In this document: positions 11,688 through 23,230 of the stretch, one piece after another
Layout: each line of letters opens with the position of its first letter
Numbering within the stretch: the stretch's first letter is position 1
Source: Phlebotomus papatasi
Lineage: Eukaryota; Arthropoda; Insecta; Diptera; Psychodidae
DNA: 64,000 nucleotides
Direction of reading: 5' to 3'
NCBI RefSeq assembly: GCF_024763615.1
Contig: NC_077223.1
Location: 69,936,627 to 70,000,626 of the forward strand
The notes under the pieces: generated by a model
What the model was told of the DNA's origin: nothing
The model's input: the letters and a program-made list of their open reading frames with translations, nothing else
The model's database searches: none
Made by a program: the position numbers and the translations under genes

Positions 11688-13536
11688 TAGTAGACTCTCG
11701 CTCAATCTGCTCTTTTTCAATCGGGCGAGAAATTTTGTTGACAATTTTCACGTTGTGAAGCTGATTTGCTCAAATTCGCTGTACACTAACGGCCAAAACA
11801 TTAAATACACCCTTCGTAAGCTTAAATACACGTGATTTGGACCGGGAAAACGCTGTAATATCCAGTTCTATTGACTGAAGTAGTTTCATATATAAACCTA
11901 AGAACAGTTTTAAACAAGAATTGAGAAAATACATGAGCTACAAAATTTATAATTTGAGGATCAGTCAAAAATTAGTTTTTTGGAAAAAATGCAAAAGTAG
12001 CCCCACATACTAAAACTGATCTAATCTTTTAATAATCATTTAATATAAGCTAAATACTTAGTAAATATTATTAAGAGTCAGAAAAACTGAAAATAATACC
12101 GAGGGAATATTTTTGGTACGGATTGTGGTCAGTTTCCGGTGTGATGTGTTCTGAAAGAAGTATCTTCTTTGAATATTGAAATTTTCAGCCCAAATTCTAC
12201 TTTTTCATATATTTTTTATTATTTTTCAAATTACTATTTATTATTGTTGCAATTTCATTTCTTTTACTTCATTATTTTATTTAAATAAACATGAATAAAA
12301 TCATCAAATTTAGTTTTCCTCGAAGAATTTTCCTTTAGATTTGATAAGCGCCTCATATATTGGAGGCATCCTGTTGATTAGTTTCTACAAAATGTCTGAA
12401 GGAACTTTGCCCACACATCCTGAAGTGTTTCCACCAAGATTGGAACTGATGTCGCGCCTAATCTCGAACCTTGTGGTCGAGAAAATCCAAGAGAATTGCA
12501 ATGAGGCTACAATCGGGTGACTGGCGTGGCTAATGCATTCGGTTTATTGGGCGTGGGCTTTTTTTCAAGAGGATAACGATCTCAAACATTCCTCAAAGCT
12601 TTGTAGAGGTTTCCTTCTTGAGAAAGAGAAACGCAGGGTCCTAAACTACATGTATTAGCCACCCCAATCACCCAATTGTAACCACATCGAAATTTTCTGG
12701 AATTTTCTAGACCAGATGGTTCGAGAGAAGGCGTCGACATCAGTCCCAGTCTTGGTGGAAACACTTCAGGATATGTGGGCAGAGTTCCTTCTAACATTTT
12801 GGAGAAATTGATCAACAGGATGCCCCGAATTTGTGAGGCGCTTATCAAAGCTAAAGGAAAATTCTTCGAGGAAAACTGAATTTGATGATTTTATTTGTGT
12901 TTTTTAAATAAAATAATGAAGTAAAAGAAATGAAATTGCAACAATAATAAATAGTAATTTGAAAAATAATAAAAAATATATGAAAAAGTAGAATTTGGGC
13001 TGAAAATTTCAATATTCAAAGAAAAAACCCCTTTCAGAACACATCACACCGGAAACTGACCACAATCCGTACCAAAAATATTCCCTCGGTATTATTTTCA
13101 GTTTTTCTGACTCTTAATAATATTTACTAATAGTATTTAGCTTATATTGAATGATTATTAAAAGATTAGATCAGTTTTAGAATGTGGGGCTACTTTTGCA
13201 TTTTTTCCAAAAAGCTAATTTTTGACTGATTCTCAAATTATACATTTTGTAGCTCATGTATTTTCTCAAATCTTGTTTAAAACTGTTCTTAGGTTTATAT
13301 ATGAAACTATTTCAGTCAATAGAACTGGATATTACAGCGTTTTCCCGGTCCAAATCACGTGTATTTAAGCTTACGAAGGGTGTATTTAATGTTTTGGCCG
13401 ATAGTGTAGTTCTTCCTATCGTGATTCTTTATAATTGAGCGCTTTTTGTGGAATTTACAAAGACCTTGACGCCCAAATCGATCGATAAACCGGATGACAT
13501 TTTGCCCCAAATGCCCAATTGAGAGAGAGTCTACTG
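11688..13536. mobile_element. pogo-type MITE split by a palindromic Tc1 derivative
   Basis: The outer element has termini TAGTAGACTCTCGCTCAA (first base a C>T variant) and TTGAGAGAGAGTCTACTG, flanked by TA. An uninterrupted copy at 57564-57798 shows that outer halves 11688-11781 and 13409-13536 were once contiguous. CAGTAGA-type ends with a TA duplication match pogo/Tigger elements. A sister element at 45599-45937 retains a piece of pogo-like transposase start. Confidence 0.75.
11784..13406. mobile_element. 1.6 kb palindrome of two Tc1-like 3' ends
   Basis: Termini are CACTAACGGCCAAAACATT and its inverse, flanked by TA (11782-11783 and 13407-13408). The two halves are near-perfect inverted copies that meet at about 12590. 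Both halves carry the same transposase 3' end pointing outward. The right half reads ...LINRMPRICEALIKAKG... before TGA at 12877-12879, typical of the C-terminus of a Tc1 transposase. The left half is its mirror and ends in TAA on the - strand. There is no 5' half of the gene. The result is a non-autonomous fold-back with arms of about 800 bp. Confidence 0.8.
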
Positions 13537-14079
13537 TATTCGACGATCAACCGGAAATCCAGTGAGGAATGAGTTCGCCGTTTGAGGGCTTTCTTGTTAA
13601 AAGCATGTTCTTCCATACAAAATATGGAAAAATTTTGCCAAATGGATAGTGAGCAAAATCTTGTTAAAAGTTTGTCAAAAGATTGTTTTTCCTGTGATGT
13701 GGTTGATCCGCGGTCTTGGAAATTCGGGCGCAGTAACACAACTGGTGATGAAGGCCCAAAAAGGATTACTCTTGTTAAGGGTGTGTTAACATATTTCCAG
13801 CTTATGATCAACTGACCGTCCCTCTGCCTAAATTATTATGCTCATCGGAAGGCATGTTCATTAATAGGCTTTCACTTTTACTTTATTTCACTTACTGGAT
13901 CAATTTCAAGGGTGATTTCACATCCGATGAAGAGGGTGTTTGTACACCCGGTTAACTCCCGTAGCCACTTCCGCAGAACCTTTTCAATTCTACCATATTT
14001 TGGTGAACTTCCCACTCCAATTCGAATGCGCCTGGAGAAATAGAACCCAATCAACATTTTCTTTCCGATTGGAAAGCTG

Positions 14080-14250
14080 CCCAAATTTTGTCGACACAGT
14101 GTCGACAGATATTGGACAGATAATTTTCCAAGCGATTGGAAAAATTTCTGTCCAAATATTTTCCAATTGGACAGAAACTGGACAGATTTTCGAAATTTTT
14201 CTTTCGAAATAATCTCGACAGAATCTTTCGAAATTTTGTCGACAAAAATT
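14080..14250. repeat. GTCGACA/TGGACAGA-rich repeat, copy 1
   Basis: Dense short palindromic words (GTCGACA, TTGGACAGA, TTTCGAAATTT). A related stretch lies at about 23050-23230 and shares GTCGACAGATATTGGACAGAT-like segments. Internal complementarity is high. Function unknown. Confidence 0.45.
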
Positions 14251-14342
14251 GGACAACTTTCTTACCATGTTCGTTGCATTCTTCTTCTTCTTAACTTTTC
14301 TGTTCAAGAAGAAATGCTTTGAATGTAAATAGAAACTACTCT

Positions 14343-14720
14343 CAGCATATTTTACAGAGGGAAGCCAACCTTGGCAAAAGAGCATGCCTCGAGACGCTCT
14401 ATGAATGTCTCTCCCAATGCCCTAAATCTCATATCACCAGAACTGCTGCTTGTGATCCATGATCTCCGCGAGTATCTGAAATTGCCTCATTTTTTTTCAT
14501 GGGCTTCACATATGCACAAACACATCCATGTCACATCATAATTTTCATAAATTTTTCACGTTTAGCAGATTCACTGGCTAACACTGATCATTCCTGATTC
14601 AGCACTTGCCCCATGGGCTTCACAAAGGCCAGTATTTGGCAGAAAAGCGCCTCTTTGCAGACGCTGTTGTGGATAGTTTGTGTTTGTTGCACATATTGAC
14701 GGAAATCCTCGCTGATTAGT
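14343..14720. other. GC-richer island with coding-like frames
   Basis: This stretch is visibly richer in GC than its flanks and shows coding-like codon patterns on both strands. On the + strand, a possible acceptor (ATTTTACAG) is followed by REANLGKRACLETLYECLSQ. Further on comes KGQYLAEKRLFADAVVDSL to a stop. On the - strand, ISEDFRQYVQQTQTIHNSV runs to TGA. No frame spans the whole island. It may be an exon relic or a decayed gene copy. I do not recognise the family. Confidence 0.25.
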
Positions 14721-15442
14721 ATTAATTACGCGTAATAATTACTCTGGAATTTATTACGTCTTGTGAATTACTTAGCGTTATATTATTAAATACAAAAAGT
14801 TTTAATTCTATTATTTTTTACCGATATTATTTCTCAATGTATCTGACATCACGCTCCGATAACATAAATTATTATTATTAACTAAATTTATTTAAATTAA
14901 TTTATTTGTAAATTATTGGTCATTTACATTATCATGTTGATGATCTCCTGATCGATTTAATGAATAATCTCAACATTTATGTATGTCTCACATAAGTTTT
15001 AAAAATGTTTTCACAGAAGTCTTTAGGAAATTTGCTCCAAAATAAATATTTAAAATTTTTGAAAAATGACAAAAACCAACAAATGAGGCATTTAGAATGA
15101 TAGGAGCGCGACATGTTAGATGAACAAATTTGTAGTCCTAAGTGGTGCCTATCGTCTGGTGTCATTAGAATTTTATTATTTTGTTTAGTTTATTTATTAC
15201 AATTCTTTATAACCTCACTCCAAAACCATTTTCTGGTATGTTTTAGGCAAACTCCAATTTTAGACCCCGAAGGAGTGGTAACAACAAAGTTTTTTTTTTG
15301 TAATTATCAAAATTGAAGCATAACTAATGATCTTTCCAACGGATCAAAACTTTTTAAGTCCTGTCCACCAGAACCTGAGATATAACGAATGATGTAAGGC
15401 AAAACACAAAAAATATAAAAGTATTAATAAAAAACTGTGACG

Positions 15443-16038
15443 TAAAATGTGAATACCCTGGACAGCAATTCAGTCCTTCGTCTTCTGACTTACATGAATA
15501 CTGGCGTTGTCTTGCTGAAATGTGTATATTTCTCAGTCATTCTCGTTCAAGTATGGTAGCATACTTCTTCGGAGGACTGATATGTAGTCTCGACTCTTTA
15601 TTTGATGGGAGGTAAAGAGTAATTTCAGGGTTCCTCTCGCACCAAACGCTCCCCAAATCATGAGTGATCCTCCTCTAAAATTCCTTTTAGAAAAATACTG
15701 CGGTTCTTTCCTTAAATCTCTCCAGTAATACCTGAATCCGTCAGGTCACATTCCTCTCAGAACGCGAGAAAAGCTTCCTTTTTCTTCCATGATTACGATT
15801 AGAATCGTAACTCGCAGGATCCTTCAAATAATTTCTGACAACGCGATCACTGCGACCAATTATTCGGACAATTTCACGAAATGGCTTCTTTTCACTGTTC
15901 ATGAAGTCTATTTGGCCTTTTTCATATTCTGATAAGATTTTTCCGCGCGCCATCTTGACGTTTTTGACACATAAGTAAACGCTAATAAAACTAACAATGA
16001 CATTTCAGAGAATAGACTTAAGATTTCACAAATAGGGA
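15443..16038 (-). pseudogene. Tc1-like transposase, truncated copy 1
   Basis: Reading leftward from ATG at 15953, the frame starts MARGKILSEYEKGQIDFMN, the N-terminal helix-turn-helix region of a Tc1 transposase. An internal deletion (about 300 bp relative to copy 2) joins the DNA-binding region to the catalytic region near 15745. The second catalytic Asp is kept (FQQDNA, near 15515). Similarity to copy 2 ends near 15443, before the last catalytic residue. The 5' inverted repeat of this copy now lies at 19773-19985 because a 3.7 kb element was inserted at 16039. Confidence 0.8.
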
Positions 16039-19000
16039 CACCGAGAAAAATTTTATGGGTAGTATTAATGTTTTTCTGGGTAAAATCAAATGAAATTATG
16101 GGTATTTTGGCCCCAATGGTAGAATACATTTGATTTTAAAGTATTTTTTGATTTAAATACAGATGACTTTTACTTCAAATATTTTTACATTTGATCTGAA
16201 AGGCAGTAATCATAGCCACAACAAATATATTTGTATTTATTTTGAATGGCACTGTATTTGAAAAGAAAACATGTCTTTTAAATCAAATACATTTGCACTT
16301 TATTTCTAAAGTGGATTTTAAACACTTTCATGGTTAGAATCAAAAATTTCTGGGTAACACTACCATAGTTTCAATAGTAGAAATATTTGTTTTAACCACG
16401 ATTTACCATTAATTTAAATACACAATGGGTAAAATTAAAAATTTCCTTGGTATATTTAAATGTACTTTACCATAGATTCAATGGCAAATATGTTTGCTTT
16501 GATATTCCTCCACATTAAATCAAATAATATTCTCGGGTAGATATAACAGTACCAGGGTATATTTAAAAAACTCTTGCTATGATTTCAAAAATAAATTTAT
16601 TTGACATAAATAATGTGTATTCACAATAAAATTGTATTACATTAATTTCTATGGGGTGTTGCACGACTTTCTAGTAGTTTCGTGAAGTCTTCTTCTCAGC
16701 TTTTGGATGTATGTTCTTCTGCTTTCTCCCAATTGTGTTTACCAGTTTCAGAAGAAATAAGATATTTCAAAAGACTGATTGTATTTTGCCCCGTAAAGAT
16801 AAACGATGACATAATGAAATCTGAAAGACAGAAAATAAAATTAAATGGAATTAAAAATCTGAATCTATATGGTATCTATTGAAATAGCGGAAATAGCTAT
16901 TGAAAATAGAGTGCTGAAATAATTATAGTCCTATCCCATAATCTTTAAAAGAAACCACAAATAAGTCTCGAAAAAACTTATACGTATAATATGATGTCCT
17001 TTTATGTTAATCATAAAAAATTTAATTTTGATTATAGAATCTTGTTTTCTCAAAACTTTAGTAGAATTTCGTTTTTTATTCTGGTGATAATTATAATTCC
17101 AGGTAATAATTGTAGGGCTACAGTATTTATTTTTCACCAATGGCGGTTAATAATTTGTAATTATTCAATGTAACTTACTTGATCAGTGGTAGTGCTCCTC
17201 GTCTACTTTTATTACAGCGCTCACTTTTCTAAGTTGTGTTTTGCAGATTTACGGCCTTTACTGTTTGCTCTGAGTTCTGCTGCTATCTGCGAATCACTTT
17301 TCCAATTCCATGGAAAAGACAATGATTGTCCTTTGCCCAGTGAACGGATTCAACGGTTACCACGATTGATAAAAGAAAGAATAAAAATAAAAATGAAATT
17401 AAAAACTTTTCCAGTGTGATATTTTCCAAAGCGATAATTGAAAATACATATTCAACATAAATAAGTTGATATAATTAACATTTTTATAATAAAAAAATTA
17501 TGCGAGGTCCAATATTTCTTTGTAAAGATCAATGCTAACTTTCACAGATTATGTAATTCTTATTGCATTACAAAAAAAAATCAATTTTCTTACCTTGATA
17601 CTATTTAGGTCTCTCCTAGATGGAATTTTTGAAGAAAAGTAGTTCGATAAAACAGATATGGTGATCATTTTCCAGCTTCTGCTCACGGACGTTTCCAATC
17701 AACAATGACTTGCAATCAGGATGATCGATTGAACTTGAAAAATATTGAAAATTACAAATCGTTAGTAAAGTATTAAATAATAAAAAATTCTTATGACGAA
17801 TTTTAAATTTAAATACAATAATAATAAGTTTGACATTCCATTTTAGCTTAAAAGAAGAAATAAATTTAATTTAATTTACCGAATATGATTAATACTTTTC
17901 TGGCAAATATTTTTTTACTTACCCAATCTAACGATTTCCAACACTTTATCAAATTTCTTTGTCGATCACTTGATGATTTTTGCCACTTTATAAGTTTACT
18001 TATTCACTCTAACATTTTTTTAGTTTTTTTTTTCATTTTCAAATAGATTGGAAATAATTTGTGTGACAACTTTTCAACTCAGCGGTTTCTTCAAGACTGA
18101 CTCGTTTTAATGTTTTCCGTACTGATAAAATCAGTCATAGATCTGAATGTAATTTCCTTTTTTTCAAATACTTATGCTATTGATTCAAAAAATAGTATTA
18201 GATTTGATTGGTTTTTCATTCTAAATAAATATAAATTTCATTCAAATTATTAATTGTTATAATCAATGCATATAGAAACTAATATTATTTATTTTATGCA
18301 AACACGTCATTTGAAGAACACAATACACTGACCCTCGTGCATTTGCGTTTGTGCGTGTACGCCAGCCAAATATTAAATTTTTGGATGATTTAGAGCGAAA
18401 TTCATTCAATTTTTTTAAAATGAAAATTTAAAAAACCTAATCAATAAGAATGCTTTAATAATTGGTATTTACCTTATTCTTTATAACATAAGTAAGTTTC
18501 TTAGGCATGTTTAAGAGAGATTCATGAAGAATTTTTAGCTCAATCCGCTCCCTCTACCAAAATTTCAGCCCGATCCGTTCTATAGAGCCGGAGCTAATTA
18601 ACTTAGAAAATTGTAAAGTTTTCTTTTTAATTATAGCACCCCTAGCTGTAGTTTTACGAACTTATGATGTTAAAAGGAGATCGGCATTTCACGAAAGTTT
18701 ACCAAAACGCCCTCATTGATCAAATTATGAGAGTTAGAAACAGAGCTATAACCATTTAAAGAAAAATAATTTGATTCTAGCCCGGGAAGTTTTGCGTTTT
18801 TTTTTTAGTCGAAGCTCTAAGGCCCAGCTATAACATACTGAAATTTGAGCGTGATTGATGCCATAGAGACCAAGCTATTGAGAAAACAAAAAAGAGGGTT
18901 TTTACGGAAATGTGAAATTAGTTGCAAATGACATGTTGTTTTATTTGGCTAAAGTTTAAGTTTAAATAATAAAATGTAATTATTTTTACATATTGTATTC

Positions 19001-19772
19001 GATTAGAATAAGTAGTTATTCACTTAAAACGTATTGATATTTATGATGAAAGGAATTTAATTTTCACCCTAATTTAAATGAATAATTTTTCAAATTATGA
19101 CGACTGCAGTAAATGTAAAAACTACTGTTATTTATATTTAACGACAAAAACCATTCGTATCAAATATTTACTCAAAGTTCTTTCATTTTTACATTTAAAT
19201 GAAATGCATATTTTATACAGAAAAGTTTCTCACAATTCAATTTAATACCTGGTCATTTAATGTTTAGATAGAAAAAAAATCATTTGAAATAAAATTTTGA
19301 AACAATTGTTTAAAAAGTCTTTTTCATTTGAAATAAATACAGATAATATTAAGATGTATACAAAAATGTCAGTATTAAATTTTACCCATTAAATTAATGC
19401 TTGTTGCATTTGATTTCATAAAACAGTACTTTTAAATCAAAAGTAAAATTTTATTTTTGACAACACAACGTTGCACATTTAATATAAATGTGTAGTTTTT
19501 CATTTTCAATGTATAATTGTTATTTTTACCATATATTATCTTTGATTCAAAAGCTGAGGTATTTATTTCAAATATTTAAACATTCGCGCTAAAAGAAAAA
19601 TTATTTATTCTCCGTATGAATGCAAAAATATTTGAAATTATTGTGATTACTTTCAAAATCAAAATTATTTCGTTTGTATTGAAAGAAAAGTCAATTGATT
19701 CGAATATTTACCCAGAATTTTTAACATTAAATGCAAAATATTCAATTTAAATAAATTCCATTTTTCTCGGTG
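16039..19772. mobile_element. 3.7 kb element with CACCGAGAAAAAT termini, inserted in Tc1
   Basis: A perfect 13-bp inverted repeat, CACCGAGAAAAAT...ATTTTTCTCGGTG, bounds 3734 bp. GA lies on each side (16037-16038 and 19773-19774). Tc1 copy 2 holds the uninterrupted site (AATAGGGAGCGTG in inverse near 20745), so the GA is a 2-bp target duplication. The interior is AT-rich, has no long coding frame and includes one monomer of the tandem repeat seen at 1-1640 (about 18560-18900). Termini beginning CAC with a 2-bp duplication suggest a CACTA/Mirage-type (CMC) mobilising enzyme (inference). Confidence 0.75.
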
Positions 19773-19985
19773 GAGCGTGTCGTTATGGTTTTGTCACTTC
19801 GAAAAGGGCGATTTTCTAAGATTTCTTTCAATTTAAAATCTCAATCAAGCTCAAACGACTAACCAATACAATTTTTTTTCTCAGATGATGAAATGGAAGT
19901 ATTAAGATAAAAACTACAATAAAATTTCTATAATTTGTTAACAATTCAAAAAAAATCTAGGTGCGGTTATAGTTTTGTCGTGGAA
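19773..19985 (-). mobile_element. 5' terminal repeat of Tc1 copy 1, displaced
   Basis: Matches, in inverse, the left terminal region of Tc1 copy 2 at 20576-20750 and, directly, the right terminal region at 21918-22133. Shared words include GGTTTTGTCACTT, CTCAGATGATGAAA and ACTACAATAAAATTTC. It ends near GGTTATAGTTTTGTCG. It was separated from the rest of the copy by the insertion at 16039-19772. Confidence 0.75.
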
Positions 19986-20566
19986 ATTCGCTACGACTGT
20001 GCATCATGAATAACTTTTCAATATGGAAAAATAATTCTCTAGTGTGTTGAGGCCATAAATGTCCATTACCGGCAAAATAGGGTAAAATAGAGATTTTTAA
20101 CAGGAAAATATGTAGAAGACTCACGATATAAGATAAAATGACGATTATCAGTCCACATTACCAGGGATATAAGAAAAAACGGAGACTTTATGTTCATCAC
20201 AAATGCCCGAATTACCACCAAAATAAAGCAGTACGGAAACTTCAAGCGGTAAAATCCTAAAACACTCCCGATATAGGACAAAATGAATGATATTAGTCCG
20301 TAAACATCTAGAAATTGAAACAATATAGAAGAGAAAAAAAACAAAATGGGGACTTATAGTCCATAAATTTCAAGAATACCGTGCACATAATACTAATTAT
20401 TGTGTGTAAAATATTCACAGCATCCTCAGAAAACCGTAAGGATTTTATATAAAATACGCATTTCCTCTGAATTAAACAATTTTTACGATTGTGTAATGAA
20501 GCGCAACATATCCCAGCAGTAGTAAGCTAACAGTTCTTCATTCATATACTACATATGTAGCTGGTA
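19986..20566. other. Spacer between two Tc1 copies
   Basis: No gene. Short, irregular direct repeats of 'ATTACC...AAAATA...' and 'GATATA...GACAAAATGA' type (20070-20350) suggest a diverged tandem array. The TA at 20565-20566 is the target duplication of Tc1 copy 2. Confidence 0.4.
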
Positions 20567-22133
20567 CAGTGCGCGACAAAACAAATTATAGAAATTTTAT
20601 TGTAGTTTTTACCTTAATACTTCCATTTCATCATCTGAGAAAAGAAAATTGTATTGGTTAGTCGTTTGAGCTTGATTGAGATTTTAAATTGAAAGAAATC
20701 TTAGAAAATCGCCCTTTTCGAAGTGACAAAACCATAACGACACGCTCCCTATTTGTGAAATCTTAAGTCTATTCTCTGAAATGTCATTGTTAGTTTTATT
20801 AGCGTTTACTTATGTGTCAAAAACGTCAAGATGGCGCGCGGAAAAATCTTATCAGAATATGAAAAAGGCCAAATAGACGAACAGTGAAAAGAAGCCATTT
20901 CGTGAAATTGCCCGAATAATTGGTCGCAGTGACCGCGTTGTTAGAAATTATTTGAAGGATCCTGCGAGTTACGATTCTAATCGTAATCATGGAAGAAAAA
21001 GGAAGCTTTCCTCGCGTTCTGAGAGGAATGTATGGCGTATGGCTTCGAATTCATCTCGCACCTCCAGGTCAATTAAGGAAACATTGAACCTCAATGTGTC
21101 GGTTAGAACCGTGCAAAGGACCATGAAACGTTCGCCGGACATCGTGAGAGCTAAAATGGCTTCAATACCGCGACTAAAACCCCACCCCATGGAGAGACGC
21201 TTAGTTTTCGCTCGAGAGAATTTAAGGACAGATTGGACTAAGGTAATGCATATGTTTTATCCCTGTCTTTTTTCATTGTGATCACTTTGTACTTTTACAG
21301 ATCATCTTCTCAGATGAAAAGAAGTTCAATCTTGATGGACCTGACAGATTCAGGTATTACTGGAGAGATTTAAGGAAAGCACCGCAGTATTTTTCTAAAA
21401 GGAACTTTGGAGGGGGATTACTCATGATTTGGGGAACGTTTTATGCGAGATGAACCCTAAAATTATGCTTTAACTCGCATCGAATGAAGAGTCGAGACTA
21501 CATATCAGTCCTCCGAAGAAGTATGCTACCATACTTGAACGAGAATGGTCGAGAAATATACACATTCCAGCAAGGCAACGCCAGTATTCATGTAAGTCAG
21601 GGGACGAAGGACTGGATTTCTGCCCAGGATATTCAGATTCTACCCTGGCCCGCCATTTCTCCAGACCTTAACCCTATTGAAAATATCTCGGGAATACTTG
21701 TGCGAAATGTTTACAATGAAAATCGCCAATATCAAGACGTGGAAGAAATCAAAGTTGCGTTACTTGATGCTTGGCGTAACATACCGGAAAGCATCATCCA
21801 GAATCTAATCAGGAGTATGGCAGACCGGATTTTTGAGCTGATTCGTAAAGATGGAGCTACCACTAAATATTAAAGGTTCTTTTTCTGCTGATTCGTGCGT
21901 TTTCTTTCATAAAATTTGAAGTGCGGTTATGGTTTTGTCACTTTGAAGAAGGCGATTTTCTAACATTTCTTTCAATTTAAAATCTCAAGAAAAATCAACC
22001 GACTAACCATAACAATTTTCTTTTCTCAGATGATGAAAGGGAAGTATTAAGGTTAAAACTACAATAAAATTTCTATAATTTGTTCAAAATTCGAAAAAAA
22101 ATCTAGATGCGGTTATGGTTTTGTCACGCACTT
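20567..22133 (+). mobile_element. Tc1-like transposon, copy 2, with long inverted repeats
   Basis: The ends are CAGTGCGCGACAAAAC and GTTTTGTCACGCACTT, flanked by TA at 20565-20566 and 22134-22135. Terminal regions of about 180-215 bp are inverted copies (20567-20750 and 21918-22133). The left one lacks about 36 bp present in the right. Between them lies a disabled transposase gene. About 1567 bp in total, as expected for a Tc1 element with long terminal repeats. Confidence 0.85.
20831..21873 (+). pseudogene. Tc1-family DD34E transposase, disabled, with a 58-bp intron-like insert
   Basis: The transposase would bind the terminal repeats and cut and join DNA at TA sites. From ATG at 20831 the frame gives the same N-terminus as copy 1, MARGKILSEYEKGQID. 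A 5-base deletion near 20877 then shifts frame. It resumes with the second helix-turn-helix and linker (NVSVRTVQRTMKRSPD). At 21243-21300 a 58-base segment starts GTAATG and ends TTTTACAG. Removing it joins DWTK to IIFSDEKKFN, restoring the first catalytic Asp motif without frame change. An in-frame TGA sits at 21451-21453 where copy 1 has GGA. The second catalytic Asp is replaced by Gly (FQQGNA), while SPDLNPIEN keeps the third residue, 34 residues after. The end is TAA at 21871-21873. At least three independent lesions make it inactive. Confidence 0.85.
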
Positions 22134-23049
22134 TATTCTAGTAAATATTCTTCTATTATTTCTTCCCCATTTTGTTTCATGTCGTGGATATTGGAGATGT
22201 TTTTTAGTTACAAATTTAAATTTTCTCCTATCTTGCTAGTATTTCAGTTGTTTATGGACTAACAAGCCCCCGTTGCATTTTAAGAGTGGGTATTTTAATT
22301 TGAGAATTTGTGGTTATGTCTGTATAACAAATTTCCTTGCAAATTTACATTAAAAATGTAATGATAAGTACATAATAAAGAAAGAAAAAATTATTAAAAG
22401 AAAAATTTACATAGAAATATTCAATTAATTGGTGAAATAAGTACATTGTTTTTTAAGTAGAACATTTAAAATCAATATTTGCTTATTATGTGGTCTTTAA
22501 AACGGACTATGAAGCTAAAAATATAAAATTACTGAAATATTAGCTTTGTTAGATATTTTACCCCAATTATACGCGATTATTATACCGCGTAAAAAATATT
22601 CATTCCGTATTTTTTCTGCAAATGGCGAAATTTCAAGTAAATGAAATAAAGAGGAAAATTGAAACTCTTTTTATTCGTCTTCTTTTTGCTTAAAAATTCT
22701 AATTCATGCTTTTTATGACTCAATAAAAAATATAGATTTTTTTGGATATAATTGGAAAAATTATAAAAATAATTCCACTTTTTAAATAGATTTTTCCAGA
22801 GAAATCTATATTGTTTGTGTGAGGCGTAAAACTATATGATTCCTCACTCAATTCCCTATCGGAAAAGCACTGCTGCATTTTCTATATAAATATAAAAATG
22901 ATTGTATTCCTGCGTAAAAGGAATCATAATTTCCATTCATTTTGGGAGATGGAATTATTTATCGCTTGATGTGGTGCCAGGTGAATATCTATTTTGTATG
23001 TGGAATATATTTTTCACAGCTGGCAACTCGCTGTGGAATTTATTTTGAC
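22134..23049. other. AT-rich spacer, nothing recognised
   Basis: No gene, RNA or complete element recognised between Tc1 copy 2 and the GTCGACA-rich repeat. Confidence 0.4.
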
Positions 23050-23230
23050 TTTTGTGGACTGGACAGATATTGGAAAATATTTGGGGAAAAATTTCGAAAT
23101 ATTGTCGACAGCGATGTCGACCGTATGTCGACAGATTATTCCCCATTTTCGACAATCTGCCCAGCGTGTGCCCAGTTTTCGCCCATTTCTTGACCTCGTT
23201 TTTCGACATTTTGTCCAATTTTTGACCAGA
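23050..23230. repeat. GTCGACA/TGGACAGA-rich repeat, copy 2
   Basis: Shares GGACAGATATTGG, ATTTCGAAAT and several GTCGACA words with 14080-14250. The two are about 9 kb apart and sit outside the recognised transposons. Confidence 0.4.

Noticed and set aside
12582..12848. 88-residue minus-strand frame in the palindrome
   Set aside because: It is the antisense of the duplicated Tc1 3' end, not a gene.
13990..14385. 131-residue minus-strand frame and the overlapping frames in the GTCGACA repeat
   Set aside because: They arise from repeated TGGACAGA/GTCGACA words and are open on both strands because of internal palindromes.
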